Shown piece after piece: positions 33,178 through 40,719 of a DNA stretch of 47,500 nucleotides. The stretch comes from Bacillota bacterium. GTDB taxonomy: Bacteria; Bacillota; Sulfobacillia; JAJYWN01; JAJZPE01. Each line of letters starts with the position of its first letter. Positions within the stretch are counted from its first letter, which is position 1. Under the pieces are notes generated by a model, which was not told the DNA's origin, did no database searches, and saw nothing but the letters and a program-made list of their open reading frames with translations. The position numbers were made by a program, and so were the translations under genes. The stretch is from positions 1-47,500 of the forward strand of contig DASXUT010000079.1 in assembly GCA_036504675.1 (NCBI GenBank), read 5' to 3'.

Positions 33178-34500
33178 GTGACCGCCGATTCCAAAGAGAA
33201 GCTGAAGGTGAGGGTGGTCGAGGCCATCGACGCCCGCCGCGACCTCCTGATCCAGCTGGGCGAAGAGATCTTCCACCGGCCGGAACTCGGGTTCAAGGAG
33301 CGGCGGACGGCCGAGCTCGTCGACCGAGCGATGACCGAGGCCGGCATCCCGCATCGCACCGGGGTGGCCTTGACCGGAGTCGTGGGGACCGTCGCCGGCC
33401 GGGCCGACGAAGCCCGCGTCGCCGTCCTCGGCGAGCTCGACGCGGTGGTCTGTCCGGGGCACCCCCAGGCCGACCCGATCACCGGGGCGGCCCACGCCTG
33501 CGGGCACAACTGTCAGGTCGCCACGATGCTCGGGACGGGCTTCGGGCTGCTCGACTCGGGAGTCATGGCCGAACTGGACGGTCAGGTCGTGTTGATGGCC
33601 GTCCCGGCTGAGGAGTACGTGGAGATCGAGTATCGTCAGAGGCTCCGCGAGGGCGGCCAGATCCGCTTCCTCGGCGGCAAGCAAGAGTTCATCGCCCGCG
33701 GCGAGTTCGACCGGATCGACCTGGCGATGATGGTCCATACCGGCTCGCCCGAGCCGGGTAAGGACGCCACCATCTCCGGCACGTCCAACGGCTTCATCGG
33801 CAAGTTCATCCGGTACAGCGGCCGGGAGGCCCATGCCGGCGGCGCCCCGCACCGCGGGGTCAACGCCCTCAATGCGGCGATGATCGGCCTCGTGGCCATC
33901 CACGCCCAGCGGGAGACGTTCAAGGACGACGACCACATCCGGGTCCACCCGATCATCACCCGCGGCGGGGACCTGGTCAACATCATCCCGGCCGACGTTC
34001 GCATGGAGACCTACGTGCGAGGCAAGACTATGGAGGCCATTTTGGAGGCCGGCGCCAAGGTCAACCGGGCTTTGCAGGCCGGGGGCTTGGCCGTCGGGGC
34101 GGACTGCATGATCACCGAGATTCCCGGCTACCTCCCGAGGCTCAATTTCGAACCATTCTCCCAGGTCTTCGCAGCCAACTTGGCGGCGATCATCGGGGCC
34201 GACCGGATCGGTCAGGAGCGGCACGGCGCCGGTTCGACCGACATGGGCGACGTCTCCCACCTCCTGCCGGCCCTCCACCCGATGATCGGCGGAGCCGAGG
34301 GGGCGGCCCACTCCGAGGACTTCCGAATCGCCGACCCCGAGCTTGCCTACGTCCTCCCGGCCAAGGTCATGGCCATGACCTTGGTCGATCTACTGGCCGA
34401 TGGCGCGGCCCGGGCCAAGGAGCTCAGGGCTCAACACCACGCGAAGTACACCCGGGAGTCCTACCTGACCATGTGGGACAGCCTCTTCGGCGGAAGGTGA
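33178..34500 (+). CDS. M20-family amidohydrolase/peptidase
   Basis: A 440-residue dinuclear-zinc enzyme of the aminoacylase / aminobenzoyl-glutamate hydrolase group. GTG 33178 lies behind GAGGTGA. Visible are HRPELGFKERRTAELV (about 36), LGELDAVVCPGHP (about 83), the ligand His in AHACGHNCQVATML (about 105), AEEYVEIEY (about 143), the dimerisation/lid HAGGAPHRGVNALNA (about 219), and the C-terminal STDMGDVSH (about 354) and GAAHSEDF (about 377). It probably hydrolyses an N-acyl or p-aminobenzoyl amino acid. The HTH-TPR gene starts 4 nt after its stop, so they form one transcript. Confidence 0.9.
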   Translation: MTADSKEKLKVRVVEAIDARRDLLIQLGEEIFHRPELGFKERRTAELVDRAMTEAGIPHRTGVALTGVVGTVAGRADEARVAVLGELDAVVCPGHPQADPITGAAHACGHNCQVATMLGTGFGLLDSGVMAELDGQVVLMAVPAEEYVEIEYRQRLREGGQIRFLGGKQEFIARGEFDRIDLAMMVHTGSPEPGKDATISGTSNGFIGKFIRYSGREAHAGGAPHRGVNALNAAMIGLVAIHAQRETFKDDDHIRVHPIITRGGDLVNIIPADVRMETYVRGKTMEAILEAGAKVNRALQAGGLAVGADCMITEIPGYLPRLNFEPFSQVFAANLAAIIGADRIGQERHGAGSTDMGDVSHLLPALHPMIGGAEGAAHSEDFRIADPELAYVLPAKVMAMTLVDLLADGAARAKELRAQHHAKYTRESYLTMWDSLFGGR

Positions 34501-34504
34501 GGTG

Positions 34505-35860
34505 ATGGCCACCACGCTAGGAGAGAAGATCAGACAGGCCCGCAAGGAAGCCGGGATGACCCAGAAAGACCTGGCCGGCGAGGAGTACTCGGCGGCTTTC
34601 ATCAGTCAGATCGAACGTGGGGTCATCCGCCCGTCCCTCCAGTCGTTGCAGGTCTTGGCGGCCCGCTTGAAGCGGCCCATCGGTCATTTCATGGAGTCCG
34701 AAGCCGATCTGAGGGAACGGGAGTGCGACTGGCTGCTGGCCACCGGCCGCCTGCTCCAAGGGGGCGGAAAGGCGGCCAAGGCGGCCAAGGTCCTCCAAAA
34801 GGCCGCCCAGGAAGCGGCAGAGATGGGCAACCGGCGGCGCGAGGGCGAGGCCCTCTTGGGTCAGGCCCGCTCGCACAAGGCCCAAGGGAACTTGGACGAG
34901 GCGGAGAAGACCTTCCAGCTGGCCCTCGAGGCCTATGTGCAAGCCGGCGAGGAAGAGGGCGCGGCCCTCTGCCTCATCGGGCTCGGGGGACTGGACGAAC
35001 TGCGCAACCAGATCCCCAAGGCGGTTCTTGACTACCAGGCCGCCCTGGCCAAGCTGGGCCGGCCCGGGGGAGAGGACCCGGGGCTTAAGGTCCGGGCCAT
35101 CGGCCGCCTGGCTCTGGCCGTCTATCGCTCCGGCGACTTCGTGACCGGGAACAAGTTGCAGGATGAGGCCCTGGAGGCCTTGAAGGTCTTTGCCGGAACG
35201 CCGGAGCTGGTTCTGCGGTACCTGGAGACGGCCCAGAACCATTACGCCGCCGGCGACGTCGGCCGGGCCTTGGCCGAGGCGGCCAAGGGCCGGGCCCTCC
35301 TCGACCTTCGGGCCGACCTCGAGGTAGCCGCCGCCCTATACCTCAACGCCGGACTGATGGCTGAGGACCGCGGGGACTGGGAGGAGGGCTTCGAGCGTTT
35401 CGGGGCCGCCCTGCGGCTCTATCGACAGGCCGGGGACCAGCGCGGTGAGGTCGCGGCGATGATCGAGGCGGCCCGCTATCACTTCCACGCCGGCCACCTC
35501 GAGCGGGCCCTCGGCACCAGCGAGGAGTGCATCGAACTGGCCGAGAAGATCGGCGATCCGGCCCTCGTCGGCCAGGGTCGCCAGGCCCTCGGGAAGGTCT
35601 TCATCGAGATGAAGGATCCCGAGCGGGCGAGCGCCGCCCTCGAGGAGAGCGTCCGGCTGTTCGAGGCCGCCGACCGCCCCGGCGAGCTGGCCGACAGCCT
35701 TTACGAGCTGGGCGAATTGCACATGGCCAGGGGCGAGCGAGATAAGGCCCTGGCCTTCTTTCAGCGGGCGACGGCCCTCTTCAGGAAAATGGGCCTGGCC
35801 AGCGGGCGGGGCAACATGGACGACCGGATGGTCAAGCGGCTATCCAGGCCAAAGGTCTAG
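34505..35860 (+). CDS. XRE-type HTH regulator with TPR repeats
   Basis: A 451-residue cytoplasmic regulator. The N-terminal HTH (about 3-60) reads GEKIRQARKEAGMTQKDLAG...SAAFISQIERGVIRPSLQSL, a standard Cro/XRE fold. The rest consists of tandem TPR helices (examples: KAQGNLDEAEKTFQLALEAY, EDRGDWEEGFERFGAALRLY, MARGERDKALAFFQRATALF). This HTH-plus-TPR layout is that of RRNPP-like sensors, which bind short peptides, though many similar proteins have no known ligand. ATG 34505 and GTG 34502 are alternative starts using AAGGTGAGG. No obvious small signal-peptide gene is seen next to it. It is co-transcribed with the M20 hydrolase. Confidence 0.88.
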   Translation: MATTLGEKIRQARKEAGMTQKDLAGEEYSAAFISQIERGVIRPSLQSLQVLAARLKRPIGHFMESEADLRERECDWLLATGRLLQGGGKAAKAAKVLQKAAQEAAEMGNRRREGEALLGQARSHKAQGNLDEAEKTFQLALEAYVQAGEEEGAALCLIGLGGLDELRNQIPKAVLDYQAALAKLGRPGGEDPGLKVRAIGRLALAVYRSGDFVTGNKLQDEALEALKVFAGTPELVLRYLETAQNHYAAGDVGRALAEAAKGRALLDLRADLEVAAALYLNAGLMAEDRGDWEEGFERFGAALRLYRQAGDQRGEVAAMIEAARYHFHAGHLERALGTSEECIELAEKIGDPALVGQGRQALGKVFIEMKDPERASAALEESVRLFEAADRPGELADSLYELGELHMARGERDKALAFFQRATALFRKMGLASGRGNMDDRMVKRLSRPKV

Positions 35861-35966
35861 GGGGGGCCGGGCGGGCCGGGCGGGCACGGCCACTCCCCGG
35901 GGCGCCTAGAGCCCGCCGATGGGCGATATAATGTACCGCCCAAGCCCACCTTTGGGAGTGAAGCGG

Positions 35967-36431
35967 ATGATCGAACTTAAGGTCGAACGGGTCGGCTTCG
36001 ACCTCGAGAACCAGCAGGCGGTAATCATCCTGAAGTCGACCCAGGACGACCGGCTGCTCCCGATATGGGTCGGCGCCCTGGAGGGCAACGCCGTGGCGAT
36101 GATGGTCGAGGGGATCGAACCCCCGCGGCCGATGACCCACGACTTGCTGAAGAACCTCCTTGACCTATGTGGGGCTGCCGTGACCATGGTCCTCATTGAC
36201 GACCTCCGGGACGGTACGTTCTTCGCCCAGATCACGTTGAAGGTCGGCAACGAGACCAAAGAGATCGATTCCCGCCCCAGCGATTCCGTGGCCCTGGCTC
36301 TGCGGGCGAAGGCTCCCATCTACGCCTCAGAGATGGTCCTTGAGTTGGCCGGGGTCAAACCCAAAGGGCCCGAGGACGGGCCGACCGAGGGCGAGGGTGA
36401 AGGCGAAGACAGCGATCCGCAGATGCACTGA
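35967..36431 (+). CDS. bifunctional nuclease (BFN/DUF151) domain protein
   Basis: A 154-residue protein from ATG 35967, 6 nt after GGGAGTG. The BFN domain covers about 1-130: RVGFDLENQQAVIILKSTQD, LPIWVGALEGNAVAMMVEGI, RPMTHDLLKNLL, and the signature SRPSDSVALALRAKAPIYAS. Some plant members have RNase and DNase activity, but the bacterial role is unclear. The tail is strongly acidic (GPTEGEGEGEDSD). A TATAAT at 35927-35932 lacks a matching -35 box. Confidence 0.9.
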   Translation: MIELKVERVGFDLENQQAVIILKSTQDDRLLPIWVGALEGNAVAMMVEGIEPPRPMTHDLLKNLLDLCGAAVTMVLIDDLRDGTFFAQITLKVGNETKEIDSRPSDSVALALRAKAPIYASEMVLELAGVKPKGPEDGPTEGEGEGEDSDPQMH

Positions 36432-36442
36432 GACACCAAGGA

Positions 36443-36465
36443 GGCGGCCGGTAAGGGCCGCCCTT
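36443..36465 (+). terminator. weak hairpin after the BFN gene
   Basis: GGCGGCC (36443-36449), loop GGTAAG, GGCCGCC (36456-36462), then CTTCTCAT. A GC-rich stem without a real U-tract. Confidence 0.35.
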
Positions 36466-36491
36466 CTCATCAGGGGGAGGTACATAGACCA

Positions 36492-36965
36492 ATGGTCCTG
36501 GACAAGCCCAAATCCCGCGGGTCCGATCTTGGGGAGATCGCCGTCGCCCGCTTCCTGGCCGGCTACAATTGCGCCGAGGCGACCTTCATGACCCTGGCCG
36601 AAGCCCTCGGTTTCGCCGGGGACTACATCCCCTCGGTGGCCACCGGCTTTGGCGGCGGGCTGGGCCACACCGGCTTGGCCTGTGGTTGCCTGACCGGGGG
36701 GATCATGGCCATCGGGCTGGCCGCCGGCCACAAACATGCCGACGACCTGGCCGGCAAGGAGCGGGCGATCAACCAGGCGATGGATTTCCGGCGGGCCTTC
36801 GAAGCGGCCATCGGGGAGATCAACTGCCGGGCCATGACCGGCTACGACCTGACCGATCCGGCTCAGTTCGAAGAATACAAGGTCAAGGTCAAACCGACCA
36901 GATGCGCGGGGTACATGCGCCAGGCCGTGGCCCTGGCCACCAAGCCATTGGGGCTGGAGGACTAG
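36492..36965 (+). CDS. C_GCAxxG_C_C family putative redox protein
   Basis: A 157-residue protein matching the C_GCAxxG_C_C family by its cysteine pattern: YNCAEATF (about 27), GLACGCLTGGIMAIG (about 64-66), INCRAMTGYDL (about 111) and TRCAGYMRQA (about 137). The conserved cysteines suggest disulfide or metal/cluster redox chemistry, but no activity is established for the family. GGGGGAGG lies 11 nt before ATG 36492. The last base of its TAG stop is the first base of the next gene's GTG. Confidence 0.88.
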   Translation: MVLDKPKSRGSDLGEIAVARFLAGYNCAEATFMTLAEALGFAGDYIPSVATGFGGGLGHTGLACGCLTGGIMAIGLAAGHKHADDLAGKERAINQAMDFRRAFEAAIGEINCRAMTGYDLTDPAQFEEYKVKVKPTRCAGYMRQAVALATKPLGLED

Positions 36966-37924
36966 TGACCGAAGGGAAACGCGGCCGATCGCCGCGGCTT
37001 CGAAGGGCCGCCGCCCTCCTGGTCGGCCTGCTCCTGGCTTTCCTGATCTGGGGCTGGCTCTATGTCTGGCCTTGGCCTCGCTTCATCCCGGTCCTGACCT
37101 ACCACTCGGTGGTCCCCCGGGTCCTGATGGAACGGACCAACCCCGTCTTCATCTCCACTGAGCGCTTCACCGAGCAGATCCGCTTCCTCAAGAGCCACGG
37201 CTATCAGACCATTACCCCTCGCCAGCTGGAAGCCTTTCTGGCCGGCGACCGGACAGGCCTGCCGCGCCGGCCGGTAATGATCACCTTCGACGACGGCTAC
37301 GAAGACAACTATAGCGAGGCCCGACCGGTCCTTCGATCGGTCGGCTTTTCCGGGCTGGTCAGCGTGATCGGCCGCTGCATCGACGAGGCCACGGCCGGTA
37401 GCCAGGTCGCCCCGGGCCTCCGTTACCTGACCTGGGATCAGCTCCGGACGATGTCCGACGAGGGCACTTTCGAGGTCGGTTCCCACACCTACGACAGCCA
37501 TCACGACGTGGCCATCGACGCCCGGGGGACGGCCGCTTCCGCCCTCACTCATCGTCGATTCCTATGGGACAAAGGCCGCCTGGAGACTGAAGAGGAGTAT
37601 CGGAGCAGACTGGCGGCGGATTTCCAGCGTTCCCGGGACGGCATCACCGCGGCCGTTGGGAGGGCCCCCACGGTCATCACTTATCCCTATGGTACGTCCA
37701 ATGGGGCGGTCGAGGAGGCCGCCAGGGCCGCCGGGTTCCACCTGGGGCTGTCGACGGTCCGCGGGTTCAACCTGCGGAGCAGCCCGCCGATGCGGGTCCG
37801 GCGGATCACCGTCACCGAACGAGACGGACCCCTTCTCTTCGCCTTCAAGCTCAGCCCGGCTCACTATGTCCGGGATCTGTTCCTGGAGTTTTGCCGCCGG
37901 CATGGCTGGCTCAAGGAGTACTGA
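36965..37924 (+). CDS. membrane-anchored polysaccharide deacetylase
   Basis: A 319-residue NodB-fold (CE4) enzyme. GTG 36965 overlaps the previous stop and has GGAGG 4 nt before it. An N-terminal membrane segment (about 16-36, ALLVGLLLAFLIWGWLYVW) anchors it outside the cell. The CE4 motifs are present: VMITFDDGYEDNY (metal and catalytic Asp, about 100), VGSHTYDSHHD (the H-x3-H pair, about 177) and TYPYGTSNGAV (about 238). It is closest in look to PgaB/IcaB-like deacetylases acting on N-acetylglucosamine polymers, such as cell wall or matrix polysaccharide. Substrate unknown. Confidence 0.9.
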   Translation: MTEGKRGRSPRLRRAAALLVGLLLAFLIWGWLYVWPWPRFIPVLTYHSVVPRVLMERTNPVFISTERFTEQIRFLKSHGYQTITPRQLEAFLAGDRTGLPRRPVMITFDDGYEDNYSEARPVLRSVGFSGLVSVIGRCIDEATAGSQVAPGLRYLTWDQLRTMSDEGTFEVGSHTYDSHHDVAIDARGTAASALTHRRFLWDKGRLETEEEYRSRLAADFQRSRDGITAAVGRAPTVITYPYGTSNGAVEEAARAAGFHLGLSTVRGFNLRSSPPMRVRRITVTERDGPLLFAFKLSPAHYVRDLFLEFCRRHGWLKEY

Positions 37925-37925
37925 C

Positions 37926-38972
37926 ATGGAGCAGCCGGTTGATCGCCATCGAGAGATACCACCCGGCCAAGCCCCGACCGGCTTGGACCGATCAGTCCGG
38001 ATCGGTCCGGTCATCACTCCGAGCCGCGTCTTTGCCGCCCCGATGGCCGGAGTCAGCGACCTCCCCTTCCGGGCCCTCGCCCGGGAGCAGGGGTGCGGCC
38101 TGGTCTATACGGAGATGCTCAGTGACAAGGCCCTCATCTACGCCAATCGTCGGACGACCCGAATGGTCGCCATCGCTCCCGACGAGCATCCCGTCGCCGT
38201 CCAACTCCTCGGGTCGGAGCCCGAACCGATGGCCGAGGCCGCCAGGCTCGTCGCCGAAGCCGGGGCTGACATCGTTGACGTCAACCTCGGGTGCCCGGCA
38301 CCGAAGGTGGTCAAGAACGGCGAGGGCTCGGCCCTCATGCGGGACCCGGAGAAGGCCGCGTCGATTGTCGGGGCCGTCGTCCGGGCCGTCGATCTGCCGG
38401 TGAGCGCCAAGATCCGCAAAGGTTTCAGCCCTGAGGAAGCAAACGCCGTCGAGGTCGCCCGGCGCCTGGAGGCGGTCGGGGTGGCCGCCCTGGCCGTCCA
38501 CGGGCGGGTCAGGACCCAGTTCTATTCCGGCTCGGCCGACTGGGCGATCATCGCCGCCGTCAAGGCGGCGGTCAGAGTTCCGGTGGTCGGCAACGGAGAC
38601 GTGGTCGACGGCCCTTCGGCCGAATCGATGATCGCCCTCACCGGCTGTGACGCGGTGATGGTCGGCCGGGCGGCGCTGGGCAACCCATGGGTCTTCGGTC
38701 AGATCCGGCACTACCTGGCAACCGGGCGCGAGGCCCCGCCCCCTTCTGCCGAAGAGCGGGTCGGGATGGCCCTCCGCCACCTACGGGCCATCGTCGAGCA
38801 CAAGGGGGAGCACGTCGGTCTTCTCGAGATGAGGAAGCACGCCGCCTGGTACATCCATGGCCTGCGGGGGGCGGCCAGGGCCAGGACCCAGATCATGGCC
38901 GCCAGGACCCCCGAGGAGATGGCCGGCGTCCTTCGCGCCTACCTGTCTGAGTTAAATGCGGCGGCCCCGTAA
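37926..38972 (+). CDS. dusB: tRNA-dihydrouridine synthase
   Basis: This FMN enzyme reduces uridine to dihydrouridine in tRNA D-loops. It is 348 residues from ATG 37926, 7 nt after AAGGAG. The first 30 residues are an unconserved extension before the TIM barrel (APMAGVSDLPFRALAREQG). The catalytic Cys is in DVNLGCPAPKVVKNGEGSAL (about 122). The FMN-phosphate blocks VAALAVHGRVRTQFYSGSAD and VVGNGDVVDG follow, with VMVGRAALGNPWVF and the C-terminal helical domain. It overlaps nothing but follows the deacetylase by 1 nt. In B. subtilis dusB precedes lysS; here greA-lysS follow after the three-gene module. Confidence 0.95.
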   Translation: MEQPVDRHREIPPGQAPTGLDRSVRIGPVITPSRVFAAPMAGVSDLPFRALAREQGCGLVYTEMLSDKALIYANRRTTRMVAIAPDEHPVAVQLLGSEPEPMAEAARLVAEAGADIVDVNLGCPAPKVVKNGEGSALMRDPEKAASIVGAVVRAVDLPVSAKIRKGFSPEEANAVEVARRLEAVGVAALAVHGRVRTQFYSGSADWAIIAAVKAAVRVPVVGNGDVVDGPSAESMIALTGCDAVMVGRAALGNPWVFGQIRHYLATGREAPPPSAEERVGMALRHLRAIVEHKGEHVGLLEMRKHAAWYIHGLRGAARARTQIMAARTPEEMAGVLRAYLSELNAAAP

Positions 38973-39011
38973 GGGCGGGCCACCGCCCGACGGCGCCAGG
39001 CTTCCTCGGTC

Positions 39012-39043
39012 AAGGGCCCATTCGCCTCGGCGATCGGGCCCTT
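39012..39043 (+). terminator. hairpin after dusB
   Basis: AAGGGCCC (39012-39019), 16-nt partly paired loop, GGGCCCTT (39036-39043), then CCCACTGCCC. The stem is strong but the U-tract is missing. A new promoter follows within 15 nt. Confidence 0.45.
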
Positions 39044-39053
39044 CCCACTGCCC

Positions 39054-39081
39054 TTGCCAAATTAAGACCAGGCGATATAAT
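39054..39081 (+). promoter_or_regulatory. sigma-A promoter of the HTH/'quinate dehydrogenase' module
   Basis: TTGCCA (39054-39059), 16 nt, TATAAT (39076-39081). The start site falls near 39088, on the left arm of an inverted repeat. Confidence 0.75.
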
Positions 39082-39087
39082 TGTGTT

Positions 39088-39105
39088 GGGCACAGATTTG
39101 TGCTC
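39088..39105. promoter_or_regulatory. inverted repeat at the module's transcription start
   Basis: GGGCACA-GATT-TGTGCTC, 7-bp arms with one G-T mismatch, lies directly after the -10 box and 20 nt before the HTH gene. It is placed well for an autoregulatory operator of the HTH protein it precedes. Confidence 0.5.
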
Positions 39106-39125
39106 AGAGGTGAAACCGGCCGGAG

Positions 39126-39692
39126 GTGAGGATCGCGGACTTCATTCGTATCGGAGAGAAGCTGATCGATCGCAACAAGATCGAGCGGGCCATCGACCGG
39201 ATCCTCTCGCTCAGGGCCAGCGGTCTGTCTCAGCAGGAGGTGGCCGACCGGCTCGGGGTCGATCGGACCCTGGTCTCGCGGCTGGAGAGCGTCGGCGAGG
39301 TCCGCAAGGGTGATTCCATCGCCATCATCGGCTTCCCCGTCGAGAACAAAGAGGACATCGCTCGGGTCGCCCGGGAAGAGGCGGCCGACTTTGTCTACGT
39401 CCTCAACGACAAGGAGCGGTGGAACCTGCTCAGCCGCAGCGGGGCCGAGCTCTTCAACGAGTTGATGAGGCTGATGGCCCGGATCCGCGAATTCCCGGTG
39501 GTCATCATCCTCGGTTTCAACCAGCCCGCCCACTTCATCGAGGCCCTCCTCGACCGACAGGTCACCGCCGTCCACCTCAAGCAGACCGCCGGCTCCAACG
39601 GCCGGTTCGACCCCGAGGAGCTGCGACGGATGATCAAGTCCGTGAAGGCCAGCCGGCCGGCCAAGTCGAGGACCCCCAACGACCGGCAGTAA
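39126..39692 (+). CDS. HTH transcriptional regulator with a Rossmann-like C-terminal domain
   Basis: A 188-residue protein. The HTH at about 25-55 is clear (LRASGLSQQEVADRLGVDRT, then LVSRLESVGEVRKG). The C-terminal part (about 60-170) alternates strands and helices (IAIIGFPVENKEDIARVARE, EFPVVIILGFNQPAHFIEAL), which suggests a ligand-sensing Rossmann-like fold. The GTG start at 39126 is the last base of GGAGG, so the upstream GAGGTG at 39106-39111 or an unusual spacing must serve. It is the first of three genes in the same direction with short gaps. The target is probably its own promoter; the ligand is unknown. Confidence 0.78.
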   Translation: MRIADFIRIGEKLIDRNKIERAIDRILSLRASGLSQQEVADRLGVDRTLVSRLESVGEVRKGDSIAIIGFPVENKEDIARVAREEAADFVYVLNDKERWNLLSRSGAELFNELMRLMARIREFPVVIILGFNQPAHFIEALLDRQVTAVHLKQTAGSNGRFDPEELRRMIKSVKASRPAKSRTPNDRQ

Positions 39693-39751
39693 TCCCGCCA
39701 AGACCGACAAGATGCGGGACCATCGCGAGTAGACATGAGAGGAGATGAGTC

Positions 39752-40672
39752 GTGGTGAAACGAGTCGTCAGCGTCAGCCTCGGAGCCTCGGACAGGGACT
39801 TCAAGTACACCCTGAACGTGTTGGGCGAGGAGTTCAGCATCGAGCGGATGGGCGCCGACGGGGACATGAGAAAGGCGGTTCAGCTCGTCAAGGACCTCGA
39901 CGGCAAGGTCGACGCCTTCGGTATGGGCGGCATCGACATCTACGTCCGGTCCCGCACGGCCAAGTACATCATCAGGTCGGCGGCCCCTCTCCTCCGGGCC
40001 GCCCGGAAGACCCCGATGGTCGACGGGAGCGGCCTCAAGCACCTCCTTGAGCGGCGCACGGTGCATTTCATCGATGAGCGCGTCATGCCGCTTCGGGGTA
40101 AACGCTGCCTCGTCGTCTCAGCCGTCGACCGGATCGGGATGGCCGAGGGCTTCACCGAGGTCAAGGCCGATACCATCTTCGGCGACTTCATCTTCGTCCT
40201 CGGCTTGCCCATCCCCCTCCGGACCCTGGGTCAACTGGAAGCCATCGCCAGGCTGCTGGCCCCGATCCTCGTCCAACTCCCCTTCAGCTGGCTCTACCCC
40301 ACCGGGGAGAAACAGAAGGGCGAGGGCCAGGCGAAGAAGGTCAGCCCGACGTACGCCCGGTACTACGATTGGGCCGAAGTGGTCGGGGGCGACTGGCACT
40401 ACATCGCCAAGTACATGCCCGAGCGGATGGACGGCAAGGTCATCCTGACCAACACCGTGACCACGGCCAACATCGCCGAGCTCAAGACCCGCGGGGTCAA
40501 GACCCTCGTCACCGCCACCCCGGACCTGGGCGGCCGGTCGCCCGGGACGAACGTCATCGAGGCCATCCTGATCACCCTGTCCGGCAAGTCGCCGGCCGAG
40601 GTCACCGAGAAGGACTACGATGACCTACTTAACCGGATCGGTTTCCAACCGCGGGTCGAGCAGTTGAACTAG
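39752..40672 (+). CDS. 'quinate 5-dehydrogenase'-like protein of unknown function
   Basis: A 306-residue protein of a Bacillota family commonly labelled quinate 5-dehydrogenase, a name without good support. It opens with VSVSLGASDRDFKYTLNVLG, followed by VDAFGMGGIDIYVRSRTAKY (about 55), CLVVSAVDRIGMAEGFTEV (about 121), and near the end ILTNTVTTANIAELKTRGVK and VTATPDLGGRSPGTNVIEAI. The alternating glycine-rich strands look like a nucleotide-binding Rossmann fold, but no classical GxGxxG is present. AGGAG lies 7 nt before GTG 39752 (GTG 39755 is equally possible). It lies 59 nt after the HTH gene in the same module. Confidence 0.7.
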   Translation: MVKRVVSVSLGASDRDFKYTLNVLGEEFSIERMGADGDMRKAVQLVKDLDGKVDAFGMGGIDIYVRSRTAKYIIRSAAPLLRAARKTPMVDGSGLKHLLERRTVHFIDERVMPLRGKRCLVVSAVDRIGMAEGFTEVKADTIFGDFIFVLGLPIPLRTLGQLEAIARLLAPILVQLPFSWLYPTGEKQKGEGQAKKVSPTYARYYDWAEVVGGDWHYIAKYMPERMDGKVILTNTVTTANIAELKTRGVKTLVTATPDLGGRSPGTNVIEAILITLSGKSPAEVTEKDYDDLLNRIGFQPRVEQLN

Positions 40673-40719
40673 GCCCGCCCGGCCGCCTCCAGCCGTGCCG
40701 GGCACGGGGAGGTCGGCCG

